A stretch of DNA of 64,000 bases from Streptomyces sp. SCSIO 75703 (GCF_036607905.1 NZ_CP144555.1:4650001-4714000), one strand, 5' to 3'. Counted from the first letter of the stretch, positions 20,894 through 29,854 are shown. Notes: a model not told the origin generated them from the sequence alone. Numbers and translations: made by a program.

Positions 20894-21154
20894 CCCGCCG
20901 GGACGCCCTTTCCCCCAAAGGAGAACGACGGGCGCGGTCATGCGGGACATTCTCCGAAAGCCTCCCGCATACCGCGCCCTCTCGTTTCCGGAAATCCGTG
21001 AACCACGGCCGCAACGACGCACACCACCGCAATACGCGCACCCGCGTCGCGGCGGAACACCCGCCCCGGCAAGGAAGCACAGCCCCCGCGAGCCCGCCCC
21101 CGCAAGGGCCTCGCGGACGCCCGGAACCGTCCGTGAACAGCCGAAACCCGCCGT

Positions 21155-21160
21155 TAGACT
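21155..21160 (+). promoter_or_regulatory. -10 box of a leaderless small gene
   Basis: TAGACT ends 7 nt before ATG 21168, the same box and spacing as at folC. No ribosome-binding site precedes the ATG. The site helps choose this start over an upstream in-frame ATG at 20940. Confidence 0.5.
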
Positions 21161-21167
21161 GAACCGC

Positions 21168-21584
21168 ATGGACGCGACGAGCCGCAAAGCAGCACTGAAG
21201 AAAGCGACATTCCCCGCGATCGTCGGACTGCTTCTGGTCGGCTGGATCACCTATATCGTCGTCGCCATCGCCAACGAACCCGAAAAGACCGCCTCACCCA
21301 CCCCCGCCGCGCTCACCGAGGACATCGCCACGGCACTCGCCGTCCAGGACGCGGACGCCCTCGCCGCACACCTCTCCGCGCAGGCCGGCGAGGGATACGC
21401 CGAGGCCCTGCTCGACCGGTTCTCCGCCCTGCCCGGCAGCCTGGAGGTGACCCACGAGGGCACCGGCGACCGCCCCTTCGCCGCCCTCCGCCAGGGCGGT
21501 CACTGCCTGGGCTTCGACCTGCGCAAGAGCGGCGACGGCTGGGTCATGGACGCCGTACCCCGCCTCCAGGGCTGCGAGAAGTAG
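21168..21584 (+). CDS. Small membrane-anchored protein of unknown function
   Basis: The protein has 138 residues from ATG 21168 (MDATSRKAALKKATFPAIVG). A basic N-terminus leads into one transmembrane helix (about residues 15-35, FPAIVGLLLVGWITYIVVAI). The outer domain of about 100 residues contains two cysteines (GGHCLGFDL and RLQGCEK) that could pair. The mid-region ATALAVQDADALAAHLSAQA resembles small export-associated NTF2-like folds, but this is only an impression. It lies between the radical SAM gene and a convergent terD-like gene. No function is assigned. Confidence 0.75.
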   Translation: MDATSRKAALKKATFPAIVGLLLVGWITYIVVAIANEPEKTASPTPAALTEDIATALAVQDADALAAHLSAQAGEGYAEALLDRFSALPGSLEVTHEGTGDRPFAALRQGGHCLGFDLRKSGDGWVMDAVPRLQGCEK

Positions 21585-21592
21585 CCCCCGGC

Positions 21593-21632
21593 CCCCGCCC
21601 CCCCCGGGAACCAGGACCCGGGGGGGGCGGGG
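21593..21632. terminator. Bidirectional terminator between convergent genes
   Basis: A perfect 16-bp stem dominated by C8 and G8 runs (21593-21608 with 21617-21632) surrounds an 8-nt loop AACCAGGA. It begins 9 nt after the small membrane protein gene and lies 60 nt from the stop of the minus-strand TerD-like gene. Confidence 0.85.
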
Positions 21633-21691
21633 TACGCCCGGGGGAGTGAGTGACGGCGGCGCGGCGCGGCCCGGCCCCGCACGGCCGGCCG

Positions 21692-22276
21692 CTACTTGCT
21701 GACCGCGAACCGCATCAGCGCGTGCTCGTCACCCTGCTTGATCTTCCCCGTCACATTGATCACTTCCAGCTTCCAGCCGGTGCCCACCCGCACCGCCTTC
21801 GCCACCGCGCAGCCGTTGTCCTGCGTCAGCAGACTCGGCCAGATGTCCGCCACCTGCTGCGAACTGCCCCCCGTCGCGTCGTACACCTTGAAACTGATGT
21901 TGCGCGCCTTCTGGAACGAACTGCCCTTCTTGTAGGCCGCCGCGATGAACACGATCGACGTGATGTGGGACGGAATGCGCGCGAACTCCACCGTCACCGT
22001 CTCGTCGTCGCCGTCCCCCCGGCCCGTCTGGTTGTCACCGCTGTGCAGCAGCGAGCCGTTGCCCATCGGATCCAGCGAGTCCAGACCCGCCAGCCGCACC
22101 GGGTCCGCGCCCTGCAGCGCGATGGCGATCAGGTCCAGGTCCGTGCCGGACTTGCGGCGCAGCGCCCCCAGCAGCCCTCCGCTGCTGCCGGAGGTCGGGT
22201 CCCAGGACACCCCGATGGACAGGTGCGTCACCCCGTCCAGATCCGCCGGGCCGTCTTCCTTCGTGAGCGTGATCAT
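21692..22276 (-). CDS. TerD-family tellurium/stress-resistance protein
   Basis: The 194-residue protein starts at ATG 22276 (MITLTKEDGPADLDGVTHLS), with GGAAAGG upstream; the frame continues further but without support. The TerD fold is indicated by LSIGVSWDPTSG, DLDLIAIALQG, SLLHSGDNQTGRGDGDDET and FIAAAYKKGSSFQKARNISF. The acidic DNQTGRGDGDDE loop is the calcium-binding region of the family. Streptomyces carries many TerD paralogues, linked to stress and Ca2+-dependent development; a specific role here is unknown. It is transcribed opposite to both neighbours, which otherwise form a usual pair. Confidence 0.9.
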   Translation of the reverse strand: MITLTKEDGPADLDGVTHLSIGVSWDPTSGSSGGLLGALRRKSGTDLDLIAIALQGADPVRLAGLDSLDPMGNGSLLHSGDNQTGRGDGDDETVTVEFARIPSHITSIVFIAAAYKKGSSFQKARNISFKVYDATGGSSQQVADIWPSLLTQDNGCAVAKAVRVGTGWKLEVINVTGKIKQGDEHALMRFAVSK

Positions 22277-22493
22277 GCGTGGCACAGCCTTTCCGTCGGT
22301 ACGAGAAGCGGGCACGCACAGTCTGCCTGGCGGCCCCCGGCGCCCCCGCCCGAGCCCCCGCCCGGAAACCCCGGGGACGGGGGAACCATCCCGCGCCGCG
22401 GCACGTACTCTTGGAAGCAGGACGACCGCACTCACGAAGGACTGAACGACACTGGGCAAGCGACAGCCCGAAGGACCGCCGCCCGTACCCGCG

Positions 22494-23273
22494 GTGCAGC
22501 GCATCCGACTGCGCTACACCAAGCGCGGCCGCCTCCGGTTCACCAGCCACCGTGACTTCCAGCGTGCCTTCGAGCGCGCGCTGCGCCGCGCCGAGGTGCC
22601 CATGGCGTACTCGGCGGGGTTCACGCCGCACCCGAAGGTGTCCTACGCCAATGCCGCACCCACCGGCACGGGCAGTGAGGCGGAATACCTGGAGATCGCG
22701 CTCACCGAAGCGCGCGACCCCGACACCCTGCGCCGCCTCCTCGACGCGTCCCTGCCCGCCGGTCTCGACATCGTCGACGCGGTCGAGACCCGCACCTCCG
22801 GGCTCGCCGACCGGCTGACGGCCTCCGTGTGGGAGCTGCGGCTGGACGGCGTGGACCCGGCCGAGGCCGAGCGCGCCGCCGCCGCCTTCACCGCGGCCGA
22901 CGGTGTCGAGGTGCAGCGCCGCACCAAGAGCGGCCTGCGCACCTTCGACGCCCGCGCGGCCGTCGTGAGCCTGCGCACCGGACAGCGCGACCCCGCGCAG
23001 GCTGATAGGCCGAGCGACCGGCCCTGTGCGATACTGCGGCTGGTTGTTCGGCACGTGACGCCTGCCGTACGACCCGACGACGTCCTGTCCGGTCTCCGCG
23101 CCGTGGCCGACCTGGCGCCGCCGGTCCCCGCAGCGGTGACCAGGCTGGCGCAGGGGCTGCTCGATGAAGAGACCGGTGCGGTGACCGACCCGCTCGCGCC
23201 CGACCGCGAGGCAGTAGCGCCCGAGCCGCCCACGGCCCCCGCTGCCGCTGCCGCCGCGAAGGCACCGGCGTAA
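22494..23273 (+). CDS. Radical-SAM-associated protein, TIGR03936-like
   Basis: The protein has 259 residues from GTG 22494 (VQRIRLRYTKRGRLRFTSHR). An in-frame CTG at 22452, with GAAGGA 10 nt before it, would add 14 residues and may be the real start. The family signature covers RFTSHRDFQRAFERALRR and YSAGFTPHPKVSYANA. These proteins accompany the TIGR03960 radical SAM protein (here at 18947) and are sometimes fused to it, suggesting a shared RNA- or tRNA-related reaction, but none is established. The C-terminus is Ala/Pro-rich. The 270-bp gap to rne holds no gene I can support. Confidence 0.85.
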   Translation: MQRIRLRYTKRGRLRFTSHRDFQRAFERALRRAEVPMAYSAGFTPHPKVSYANAAPTGTGSEAEYLEIALTEARDPDTLRRLLDASLPAGLDIVDAVETRTSGLADRLTASVWELRLDGVDPAEAERAAAAFTAADGVEVQRRTKSGLRTFDARAAVVSLRTGQRDPAQADRPSDRPCAILRLVVRHVTPAVRPDDVLSGLRAVADLAPPVPAAVTRLAQGLLDEETGAVTDPLAPDREAVAPEPPTAPAAAAAAKAPA

Positions 23274-23546
23274 GGAAGGTCCCGCGCAGGGACGGATGTC
23301 GTAGCGCCGCCCTTCGACCTCGGGAGCCACCTGGGTCGGGCAGCGCACCCACCACAAGACTTTCGCCAGGCCGTGCACCACAAGGAGTGCGGAACCGGCG
23401 AGACAGACACGGAGAGCTCCCGAGCGGCGCCCGCGCCCCGGACGGCGGGACCGCGCACCGCGCGGACCGCGGACGTCACCGGCGACCGACACGGTCGATG
23501 CCGGACCAGGCGCGGCGCCCGGGAGCCTGACGGGAGAAACCCCCGC

Positions 23547-26500
23547 ATGCTCGAACCGACCGACACCACAGAGTCCGCGACAGCCACCACGGACGCCGAC
23601 TCGAACACCCCCAGCGACACCCTGCCCCCGCGCCGCCGGCGCCGGGCCGCCTCCCGCCCCGCGGGCCCGCCCTCGGGCGCCTCCGAGGCACAGGCGGAGA
23701 CCGTCGCCCCGGCCGAGACGGCCGTGACCGGCCCCGAGGCCCTCGAGGACCCCGAAGACTCCGAGGAGACGGCAGCCGCCGAGGCCGCCGGGACCGAAGA
23801 GGCCACCGAGACCCCCGAGGCCGCCCCGGCCCGCCCCCGGCGCCGTGCCGTGCGCCGCGCCTCCGCCCCCGCCGGAGCGCCCGCCGCCGCCGAGGCGGCC
23901 GAGACCGTCGTCCCCGCGGCCCCCGCCGCCGACGCGCAGGCCCCCGCCGAGGCGCCCGCCCCGGCCGTGACCGCGGAGGCCGAGCCCCCGCGCCGCACCC
24001 GCCGCCGCGCCACCCGCGACACCACCTCGCCCACGGCCGCGCAGGCCCCGGCCGAGCAGACCCCCGCCGCACAGGCCCCGGCCCGGGACAACGCCCAGGA
24101 CACGCAGGGCACCGGCCCGGCGGGCGACGCCGAAGCCGCCGATGAGGCCGGCCCGCGCCGTGGCCGCCGACGGGTCGCCCGCCGCGCGAGCGCCCCGGCC
24201 GACACGCCCGGAGCCGCCGCCGACACCACCGTCGAGCAGCCCGCCCCGGCCGACACGCCCGAGCCCGCCGCCGAGACCCCCGGGACCACCCCGCCGTCCA
24301 CCGCGCCCGCCGCTCCCACCGAGGACGCCGCCCCGCGCCGCGCCCGCCGCCGCGCCACCCGCAAGGCCGCCGGCGGATTCGCCGAGCCCGCGCACACCGC
24401 CGCCTCCGGCACCGAGGAGTCCGGCACGCCGAAGCGCCCGGCCCGCCCCGCCGTCGCCCTCTTCCAGCCGCCCGTCTTCGCCGAGCCGCGCTTCCAGACG
24501 CCCGAGCGGGCCGCCGCGGAAGCCGCCGCCGAGGCCGCCGGCACCCCCGCGCCCGAGCAGGACGAGGACCACACCGAGGAACCCGCCGCGTCGCGCCGCC
24601 GTCGCCGCCGCCGGGGCGCCGCCCCCGAGGACACGGCCGAGGAGCGCACCACCACGCCCGCCGCCGAGACCGGCCCCGACCACGCCACCGCGGCCGACGA
24701 CGACGCCGACGACCAGAACGACGCCGACGACCAGGGCGACGACGGCGACCACGGCGACGACGGCGAGGGCAGCGAGGAGTCCGGCTCCCGCCGCCGCCGT
24801 CGCCGGGGCGGACGCCGCCGCCGGCGCGGCGACTCCACCGACGGCGACGGCACCGACGGCGACCACGACCACGCCGACGGCGACACCACCGACGGCGCGC
24901 ACGGCACGGAACCCGGCACCGGACACACCGCCGAACGGCCGGCCGACGAGGACGCCGAGGACACCACCGCACAGGCCGACGAGGACGCCGAGGACGGCGA
25001 CGACACCTCCGGCGAGACCGACCACGCGGGCGGCTCCAGCAGCAGCCGACGCCGCCGTCGTCGCCGCCGCCGCGCCGGGGACGCCTCCGGCGAGGCCGAG
25101 TCGTCCACCGACGACCCCGAGCGCACCGTCGTCAAGGTCCGCGAGCCCCGCAAGGCCACCGAACCCTCCGACGAGGTCCAGTCCATCAAGGGCTCCACCC
25201 GCCTGGAGGCCAAGAAGCAGCGCCGCCGGGAGGGCCGCGAGCAGGGCCGCCGCCGCGTCCCGATCATCACCGAGGCCGAGTTCCTCGCCCGCCGCGAGGC
25301 CGTCGAGCGCGTCATGGTCGTCCGCCAGCACGGCGAGCGCACCCAGATCGGCGTCCTGGAAGACGACGTGCTCGTCGAGCACTACGTCAACAAGGAGCAG
25401 TCGACCTCGTACGTCGGCAACGTCTACCTCGGCAAGGTGCAGAACGTGCTCCCGTCGATGGAGGCCGCCTTCATCGACATCGGCAAGGGCCGCAACGCCG
25501 TCCTGTACGCTGGCGAGGTCAACTTCGAGGCGCTCGGCATGTCCGGCGGCCCCCGCCGCATCGAGTCCGCCCTGAAGTCCGGGCAGTCGGTGCTCGTACA
25601 GGTCACCAAGGACCCGATCGGCCACAAGGGCGCCCGCCTCACCAGCCAGGTCTCCCTGCCCGGCCGCTACCTGGTCTACGTGCCCGAGGGCTCGATGACC
25701 GGCATCAGCCGCAAGCTCCCCGACACCGAGCGCTCCCGCCTCAAGTCCATCCTCAAGCGGATCGTCCCCGAGGACGCAGGCGTCATCGTGCGCACCGCCG
25801 CCGAGGGCGCCAGCGAGGACGAACTGCGCCGCGACGTCGAACGCCTCCAGGCGCAGTGGGACGAGATCCGCAAGAAGGCCAAGGGCGGCAACGCCCCGAC
25901 ACTGCTCTACGGCGAGCCGGACATGACCGTCCGGGTCGTGCGGGACATCTTCAACGAGGACTTCTCCAAGGTCGTCGTCAGCGGCGACGAGGCGTGGCAG
26001 ACCATCCACGGATACGTCTCCCACGTGGCGCCGGACCTCGCCGACCGGCTCTCCCGCTGGACCTCCGAGGTCGACGTCTTCGCCACGTACCGGATCGACG
26101 AGCAGCTCGCCAAGGCGCTGGACCGCAAGGTCTGGCTGCCCAGCGGCGGTTCGCTGGTGATCGACCGGACCGAGGCGATGGTCGTCATCGACGTCAACAC
26201 CGGCAAGTTCACCGGCCAGGGCGGCAACCTGGAGGAGACGGTCACCAGGAACAACCTGGAGGCGGCCGAGGAGATCGTCCGCCAGCTCCGGCTGCGCGAC
26301 CTCGGCGGCATCATCGTCATCGACTTCATCGACATGGTGCTGGAGTCCAACCGGGACCTGGTGCTGCGCCGCCTGCTGGAGTGCCTGGGCCGCGACCGCA
26401 CCAAGCACCAGGTCGCCGAGGTCACCTCGCTGGGCCTGGTGCAGATGACCCGCAAGCGGGTCGGCCAGGGCCTGCTGGAGTCGTTCTCGGAGACCTGCGT

Positions 26501-27782
26501 CCACTGCAACGGCCGGGGTGTCATCGTCCACCTCGACCAGCCCTCCGCCGCGGGCGGCGGCAAGCGCCGCAAGCGGGCCCGCGCCGGGGCGGCCGAGCAG
26601 CCGCACGAGCACGAGGCGGCGGCCGGCGTCGAGACCGGCCCGACCGCGGAGCAGGAGGCGGAGACCGAGGCCGAGGTGGCCGCCGAGGCGGCCGAACCGG
26701 TCGCCCTGCCGGCGCCCGACTTCAGCGCCGACGAGGAGCTGTACAACAGCGCCGCCGAGGCGGAGGCCGCCGCGACCCGCGGCCGTGGCCGCCGCCGGAC
26801 CGGCAGGCGCGCGTCGGCCCCGGCGGGCGCCCCCACCCGGGACACCGCCGTGCCGCAGGGCCCGACCGCCCAGGACGTCAGCGCCGCCGAGGAGGCCGAG
26901 CGCCCGGTCCGGCGGGAGCCGGCCGCCGAGGCGCTGGCCGAGCCGGCCGCCGTCGAGGACGCGGTCGTCGAGGCGCCCGCCGCCCAGGCCCCCGAGGCCG
27001 CGGAGGCGCCGGCCGCCGAGGCCGCCGCCGTGGACGAGGCCGCCCCCAAGGGCCGTACCCGGCGCCGGGCCACCCGGAAGGCCACCGCTCCGGCCGGTTC
27101 GCCCGCCGGGGCCGAGGCCGCCGTGGTGACCGTCGCCGACACGCCGCAGGCCCCGGCCGAGCCGGAGGCCCCCGCGGCGCCGGAGACCCCGGCCGAGGCG
27201 CCTGCCGAGGCCGCCCCGGAGGCGTCCGAGGCCGAGAGCGCGGCCCCGGCCCGCCCGCGGCGCCGGGCGGTGCGCAAGCCCACCACCTCCACCGCGTCCG
27301 AGGACACGGCCGTCGTGGTCGTCCCGTCGGCCACGGCCCCGGAGGCGGCCCCGGCCGCCGAGGTTCCCGCCGAGACCGGGACCACGGAGGCCACCGAGGC
27401 CCCCGCGGCCACCGAGGCCGCCGCGCCGGGCGAGGCGGCCGGGACCGAGGAGGCGGCCGGGACCGAGGAGGCGGCGCCCGCCAAGAAGGCGGCGGCCCGC
27501 AAGACGGCCAAGAAGGCCACCGCGAAGAAGGCCGCCACCAAGAAGACGACCGCCACCAAGACGGCGGCCAAGAAGACCGCGGCGAAGAAGGCCACGGCCA
27601 AGAAGGCGGCGGAGACGACGACGGCCAAGACCACGGCCGCCAAGACGACGCCCGCCAAGAAGGCCGCCACCAAGAAGGCCACCGCGAAGAAGGCCACCAC
27701 CAAGAAGACGGCCGCCAAGAAGACCGCGGCGGCCGAGAGCCAGGCACCGGCCACGGTCACCGCCACCGCCGACGAGGGCTGA
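23547..27782 (+). CDS. rne: Ribonuclease E/G family endoribonuclease
   Basis: The 1411-residue RNA-processing and decay enzyme starts at ATG 23547 (MLEPTDTTES), after GGGAG. The catalytic core is central (about residues 570-1000): S1 domain with VYLGKVQNVLPSMEAAFIDI, DNase-I-like region with catalytic Asp in MVVIDVNTGKF (about 883) and VIDFIDM (about 926), and the Zn-link CVHCNGRG (about 983-990). Both flanks are long, disordered, Ala/Glu/Arg-rich arms, as described for Streptomyces RNase ES. They contain repeated RRRRRAA-like basic patches and end in a histone-H1-like tail of TAKKA/AAKKT repeats. A separate terminator follows. Confidence 0.95.
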   Translation: MLEPTDTTESATATTDADSNTPSDTLPPRRRRRAASRPAGPPSGASEAQAETVAPAETAVTGPEALEDPEDSEETAAAEAAGTEEATETPEAAPARPRRRAVRRASAPAGAPAAAEAAETVVPAAPAADAQAPAEAPAPAVTAEAEPPRRTRRRATRDTTSPTAAQAPAEQTPAAQAPARDNAQDTQGTGPAGDAEAADEAGPRRGRRRVARRASAPADTPGAAADTTVEQPAPADTPEPAAETPGTTPPSTAPAAPTEDAAPRRARRRATRKAAGGFAEPAHTAASGTEESGTPKRPARPAVALFQPPVFAEPRFQTPERAAAEAAAEAAGTPAPEQDEDHTEEPAASRRRRRRRGAAPEDTAEERTTTPAAETGPDHATAADDDADDQNDADDQGDDGDHGDDGEGSEESGSRRRRRRGGRRRRRGDSTDGDGTDGDHDHADGDTTDGAHGTEPGTGHTAERPADEDAEDTTAQADEDAEDGDDTSGETDHAGGSSSSRRRRRRRRRAGDASGEAESSTDDPERTVVKVREPRKATEPSDEVQSIKGSTRLEAKKQRRREGREQGRRRVPIITEAEFLARREAVERVMVVRQHGERTQIGVLEDDVLVEHYVNKEQSTSYVGNVYLGKVQNVLPSMEAAFIDIGKGRNAVLYAGEVNFEALGMSGGPRRIESALKSGQSVLVQVTKDPIGHKGARLTSQVSLPGRYLVYVPEGSMTGISRKLPDTERSRLKSILKRIVPEDAGVIVRTAAEGASEDELRRDVERLQAQWDEIRKKAKGGNAPTLLYGEPDMTVRVVRDIFNEDFSKVVVSGDEAWQTIHGYVSHVAPDLADRLSRWTSEVDVFATYRIDEQLAKALDRKVWLPSGGSLVIDRTEAMVVIDVNTGKFTGQGGNLEETVTRNNLEAAEEIVRQLRLRDLGGIIVIDFIDMVLESNRDLVLRRLLECLGRDRTKHQVAEVTSLGLVQMTRKRVGQGLLESFSETCVHCNGRGVIVHLDQPSAAGGGKRRKRARAGAAEQPHEHEAAAGVETGPTAEQEAETEAEVAAEAAEPVALPAPDFSADEELYNSAAEAEAAATRGRGRRRTGRRASAPAGAPTRDTAVPQGPTAQDVSAAEEAERPVRREPAAEALAEPAAVEDAVVEAPAAQAPEAAEAPAAEAAAVDEAAPKGRTRRRATRKATAPAGSPAGAEAAVVTVADTPQAPAEPEAPAAPETPAEAPAEAAPEASEAESAAPARPRRRAVRKPTTSTASEDTAVVVVPSATAPEAAPAAEVPAETGTTEATEAPAATEAAAPGEAAGTEEAAGTEEAAPAKKAAARKTAKKATAKKAATKKTTATKTAAKKTAAKKATAKKAAETTTAKTTAAKTTPAKKAATKKATAKKATTKKTAAKKTAAAESQAPATVTATADEG

Positions 27783-27802
27783 CCCGCCCCGCAGGCACCA
27801 CC

Positions 27803-27837
27803 GTGTGGCCCCGCCCCCCAAAGGGACGGGGCCACAC
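27803..27837 (+). terminator. Terminator after rne
   Basis: GTGTGGCCCCG (27803-27813) and CGGGGCCACAC (27827-27837) form a perfect 11-bp stem with a 13-nt loop, 20 nt beyond the rne stop. Confidence 0.85.
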
Positions 27838-27975
27838 CCCTTCCCGGACAACTTCCCGCACCTTCCCGGCCACCCCCCGCCCCGGACGGAGACCCGCGGG
27901 TCCGCCGCGGCCATGATGACCCTTCGGCGCCGGGACCCGTCCGTCGCCGCACGAGACCCCCGCGACGGAGGAACG

Positions 27976-29052
27976 GTGCCGGTCCTGTCACGGCTCATCC
28001 CCTCACCGGTCGCCGTCCACATCCGCCGCGGCGCCCTCGACGACCTCCCCGACCTCCTCGTGGACCAGCGCATCGCCCCCTCCGGCCGGGTCGCCGTCGC
28101 CGTCAGCGGCGGCTCCGGCACCGCCCTGCGCCGCAGGCTCGCACCCGCGCTGCCCGGCGCCGCCTGGTTCGAGACCCGCGGCGCCGGCCTCGACGACGCC
28201 GTGCGCCTCGCCGACCGCACCCGCACCGGCCGCCACGACGCGATCGTCGGCATCGGCGGCGGCCGCGTCATCGACTGCGCCAAGTTCGCCGCCGCCCGCC
28301 TCGGACTGCCCATGGTCACCGTCGCCACCAGCCTCTCCCACGACGGGATCTGCTCGCCGGTCTCCGTCCTCGCCAACGACGCCGGACACGGCTCCTACGG
28401 AGTGCCCGCACCCGTCGCCCTCCTCGTCGACCTCGCCGTGGTCCGCCGGGCCCCGCCCCGCTACGTGCGCTCCGGCATCGGCGACGCCCTCTCCAACCTC
28501 AGCGCCGTCGCCGACTGGGAACTCGCCCACCGGGTCCGCGGCGAACGCGTCGACGGCCTCGCCGCCGCCCTCGCCCGCCAGGCCGGCGAGAGCGTCCTGC
28601 GCCACCCCGGCGGCTGCGACGACGACGCCTTCCTCACCGTCCTCGCGGAGGGACTGGTGCTGTCCGGCGTCGCCATGACCACCGCCGGGCACAGCCGGCC
28701 CGCCTCCGGCGCCTGCCACGAGATCGGCCACGCCCTCGACCTGCTCCACCCGCGCCACCCCGCCTGCCACGGGGAACAGGTCGGCATGGCCGCCGCCTTC
28801 GCCACCCACCTGCGCGGCGACACCGGCCGCGCCCGGCTCGTCGCCCGCACCCTGCGCCGCCACGGGCTGCCCGTGCTCGCCCGCGAGCTGGGCGTCGGCG
28901 ACGACGACTTCGTCCGCGCCGTCGCCTTCGCGCCGCGCACCCGGCCCGGCCGCTACACGATCCTGGAACACCTGGACCTGCCGCCCGAGCGGATCGCCCA
29001 CGCCTACGCCGAGTACGCCGCCTCCGTCACCGGGCCACACGGGCCGGTTTGA
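27976..29052 (+). CDS. Glycerol-1-phosphate-dehydrogenase-like (iron-containing alcohol dehydrogenase superfamily) enzyme
   Basis: The protein has 358 residues from GTG 27976 (VPVLSRLIPSPVAVHIRRGA), with GGAGGA 4 nt upstream. The NAD(P)-binding motif GIGGGRVIDCAKFAA is characteristic of the AraM/EgsA group of sn-glycerol-1-phosphate dehydrogenases, as are TSLSHDGICSPVSVL and the metal-ligand segments RSGIGDALSNLSA, GHSRPASGACHEIGHALDLL and CHGEQVGMA. Known members reduce dihydroxyacetone phosphate to glycerol-1-phosphate, but the substrate here is not proven. It is squeezed between rne and the rplU promoter, whose -35 box overlaps its stop codon. Confidence 0.82.
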   Translation: MPVLSRLIPSPVAVHIRRGALDDLPDLLVDQRIAPSGRVAVAVSGGSGTALRRRLAPALPGAAWFETRGAGLDDAVRLADRTRTGRHDAIVGIGGGRVIDCAKFAAARLGLPMVTVATSLSHDGICSPVSVLANDAGHGSYGVPAPVALLVDLAVVRRAPPRYVRSGIGDALSNLSAVADWELAHRVRGERVDGLAAALARQAGESVLRHPGGCDDDAFLTVLAEGLVLSGVAMTTAGHSRPASGACHEIGHALDLLHPRHPACHGEQVGMAAAFATHLRGDTGRARLVARTLRRHGLPVLARELGVGDDDFVRAVAFAPRTRPGRYTILEHLDLPPERIAHAYAEYAASVTGPHGPV

Positions 29053-29077
29053 CCCCCGTCCGGCAGGCCCGTAATCT
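29049..29077 (+). promoter_or_regulatory. Promoter of the rplU-rpmA operon
   Basis: TTGACC (29049-29054) and TAATCT (29072-29077) are spaced by exactly 17 nt, one of the best housekeeping promoter matches in the window. The -35 hexamer overlaps the TGA of the preceding gene. Transcription would start near 29084, giving a leader of about 140 nt before rplU. Confidence 0.75.
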
Positions 29078-29095
29078 TGAGCGTCGGCGTGTCGA

Positions 29096-29168
29096 CAGAC
29101 GCGTCACATCCCCGTAAACCCTTTCCTCCCGGACGCGGGCCGCGACCGGGAGAGGCCGTACGCGTCTG
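29096..29168 (+). promoter_or_regulatory. Nested hairpin in the rplU leader, candidate ribosomal-protein leader
   Basis: Outer arms CAGACGCGT (29096-29104) and ACGCGTCTG (29160-29168) pair perfectly. Inside, CTCCCGG (29126-29132) and CCGGGAG (29146-29152) pair as well. The structure starts about 12 nt after the inferred transcription start and ends about 55 nt before the rplU GTG, as autoregulatory ribosomal-protein leaders often do. Direct binding of L21 or L27 is not shown. Confidence 0.5.
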
Positions 29169-29224
29169 CCGCGGGACGGCTGGACTGCGGGGGTGCCGTT
29201 CCCGAGCGAGAGAGTGAGATCCGC

Positions 29225-29545
29225 GTGTACGCCATCGTGCGCAGCGGTGGTCGCCAGCACAAGGTTGCTGTCGGCGACATCGTCGAGGTTGACAAGATTT
29301 CCACCGCCAAGGTCGGCGACACGGTCGAGCTCTCGACCCTGCTCGTCGTCGACGGCGACGCTGTGACCAGCGACCCGTGGGTGCTGGCCGGCATCAAGGT
29401 CCAGGCCGAGGTCGTGGACCACCACAAGGGCCAGAAGATCGACATTCTGCGCTACAAGAACAAGACCGGCTACCGCCGTCGTCAGGGCCACCGCCAGCAG
29501 TACACGGCGATCAAGGTCACTGAGATCCCCGCGGCCGCGAAGTAA
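29225..29545 (+). CDS. rplU: 50S ribosomal protein L21
   Basis: The 106-residue protein starts at GTG 29225 ([20 protein letters not shown]), preceded by GAGAGAGTGAGA. The C-terminal signature [20 protein letters not shown] is the rRNA-binding segment of L21. Length and order (rplU-rpmA-obg) are the standard bacterial arrangement. It binds 23S rRNA in the large subunit. Expression is probably driven by the promoter at 29049 and may be modulated by the hairpin leader. Confidence 0.98.
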   Translation: MYAIVRSGGRQHKVAVGDIVEVDKISTAKVGDTVELSTLLVVDGDAVTSDPWVLAGIKVQAEVVDHHKGQKIDILRYKNKTGYRRRQGHRQQYTAIKVTEIPAAAK

Positions 29546-29559
29546 GGGACTGAGAACTC

Positions 29560-29814
29560 ATGGCACACAAGAAGGGCGCATCGTCCACCCGGAACGGGCG
29601 CGACTCCAATGCCCAGCGGCTCGGCGTGAAGCGCTTCGGCGGTCAGGTCGTCAACGCTGGTGAGATCCTGGTCCGTCAGCGCGGCACCCACTTCCACCCG
29701 GGCGCGGGCGTCGGCCGCGGCGGCGACGACACCCTGTTCGCGCTGCAGGCCGGCTCGGTGCAGTTCGGCACCAGCCGCGGCCGCAAGGTCGTCAACATCG
29801 TTCCGGTCGCCTGA
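29560..29814 (+). CDS. rpmA: 50S ribosomal protein L27
   Basis: The 84-residue protein starts at ATG 29560 ([20 protein letters not shown]), 14 nt after rplU and after AAGGGACTGAGA. The glycine-rich signature [20 protein letters not shown] is typical of L27, whose N-terminal tail reaches the peptidyl-transferase centre. The N-terminus starts directly with MAHKKG, without the cleaved extension found in Firmicutes. It is cotranscribed with rplU; a large hairpin follows before obg. Confidence 0.98.
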   Translation: MAHKKGASSTRNGRDSNAQRLGVKRFGGQVVNAGEILVRQRGTHFHPGAGVGRGGDDTLFALQAGSVQFGTSRGRKVVNIVPVA

Positions 29815-29854
29815 CCCTTCCCAGGGCACGGCTTCCGTACCGAGCGATGCGGCG

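Noticed and set aside
20940-21167. N-terminal extension of the small membrane protein from ATG 20940
   Set aside because: The added 76 residues are Arg/Pro-rich without structure, and a good -10 box lies just before ATG 21168.
22035-28376. A 2113-codon open frame antisense to rne and its neighbours
   Set aside because: It runs across three real genes, is Gly/Arg-rich without any domain, and reflects the Ala/Glu/Arg repeats of RNase E read backwards.
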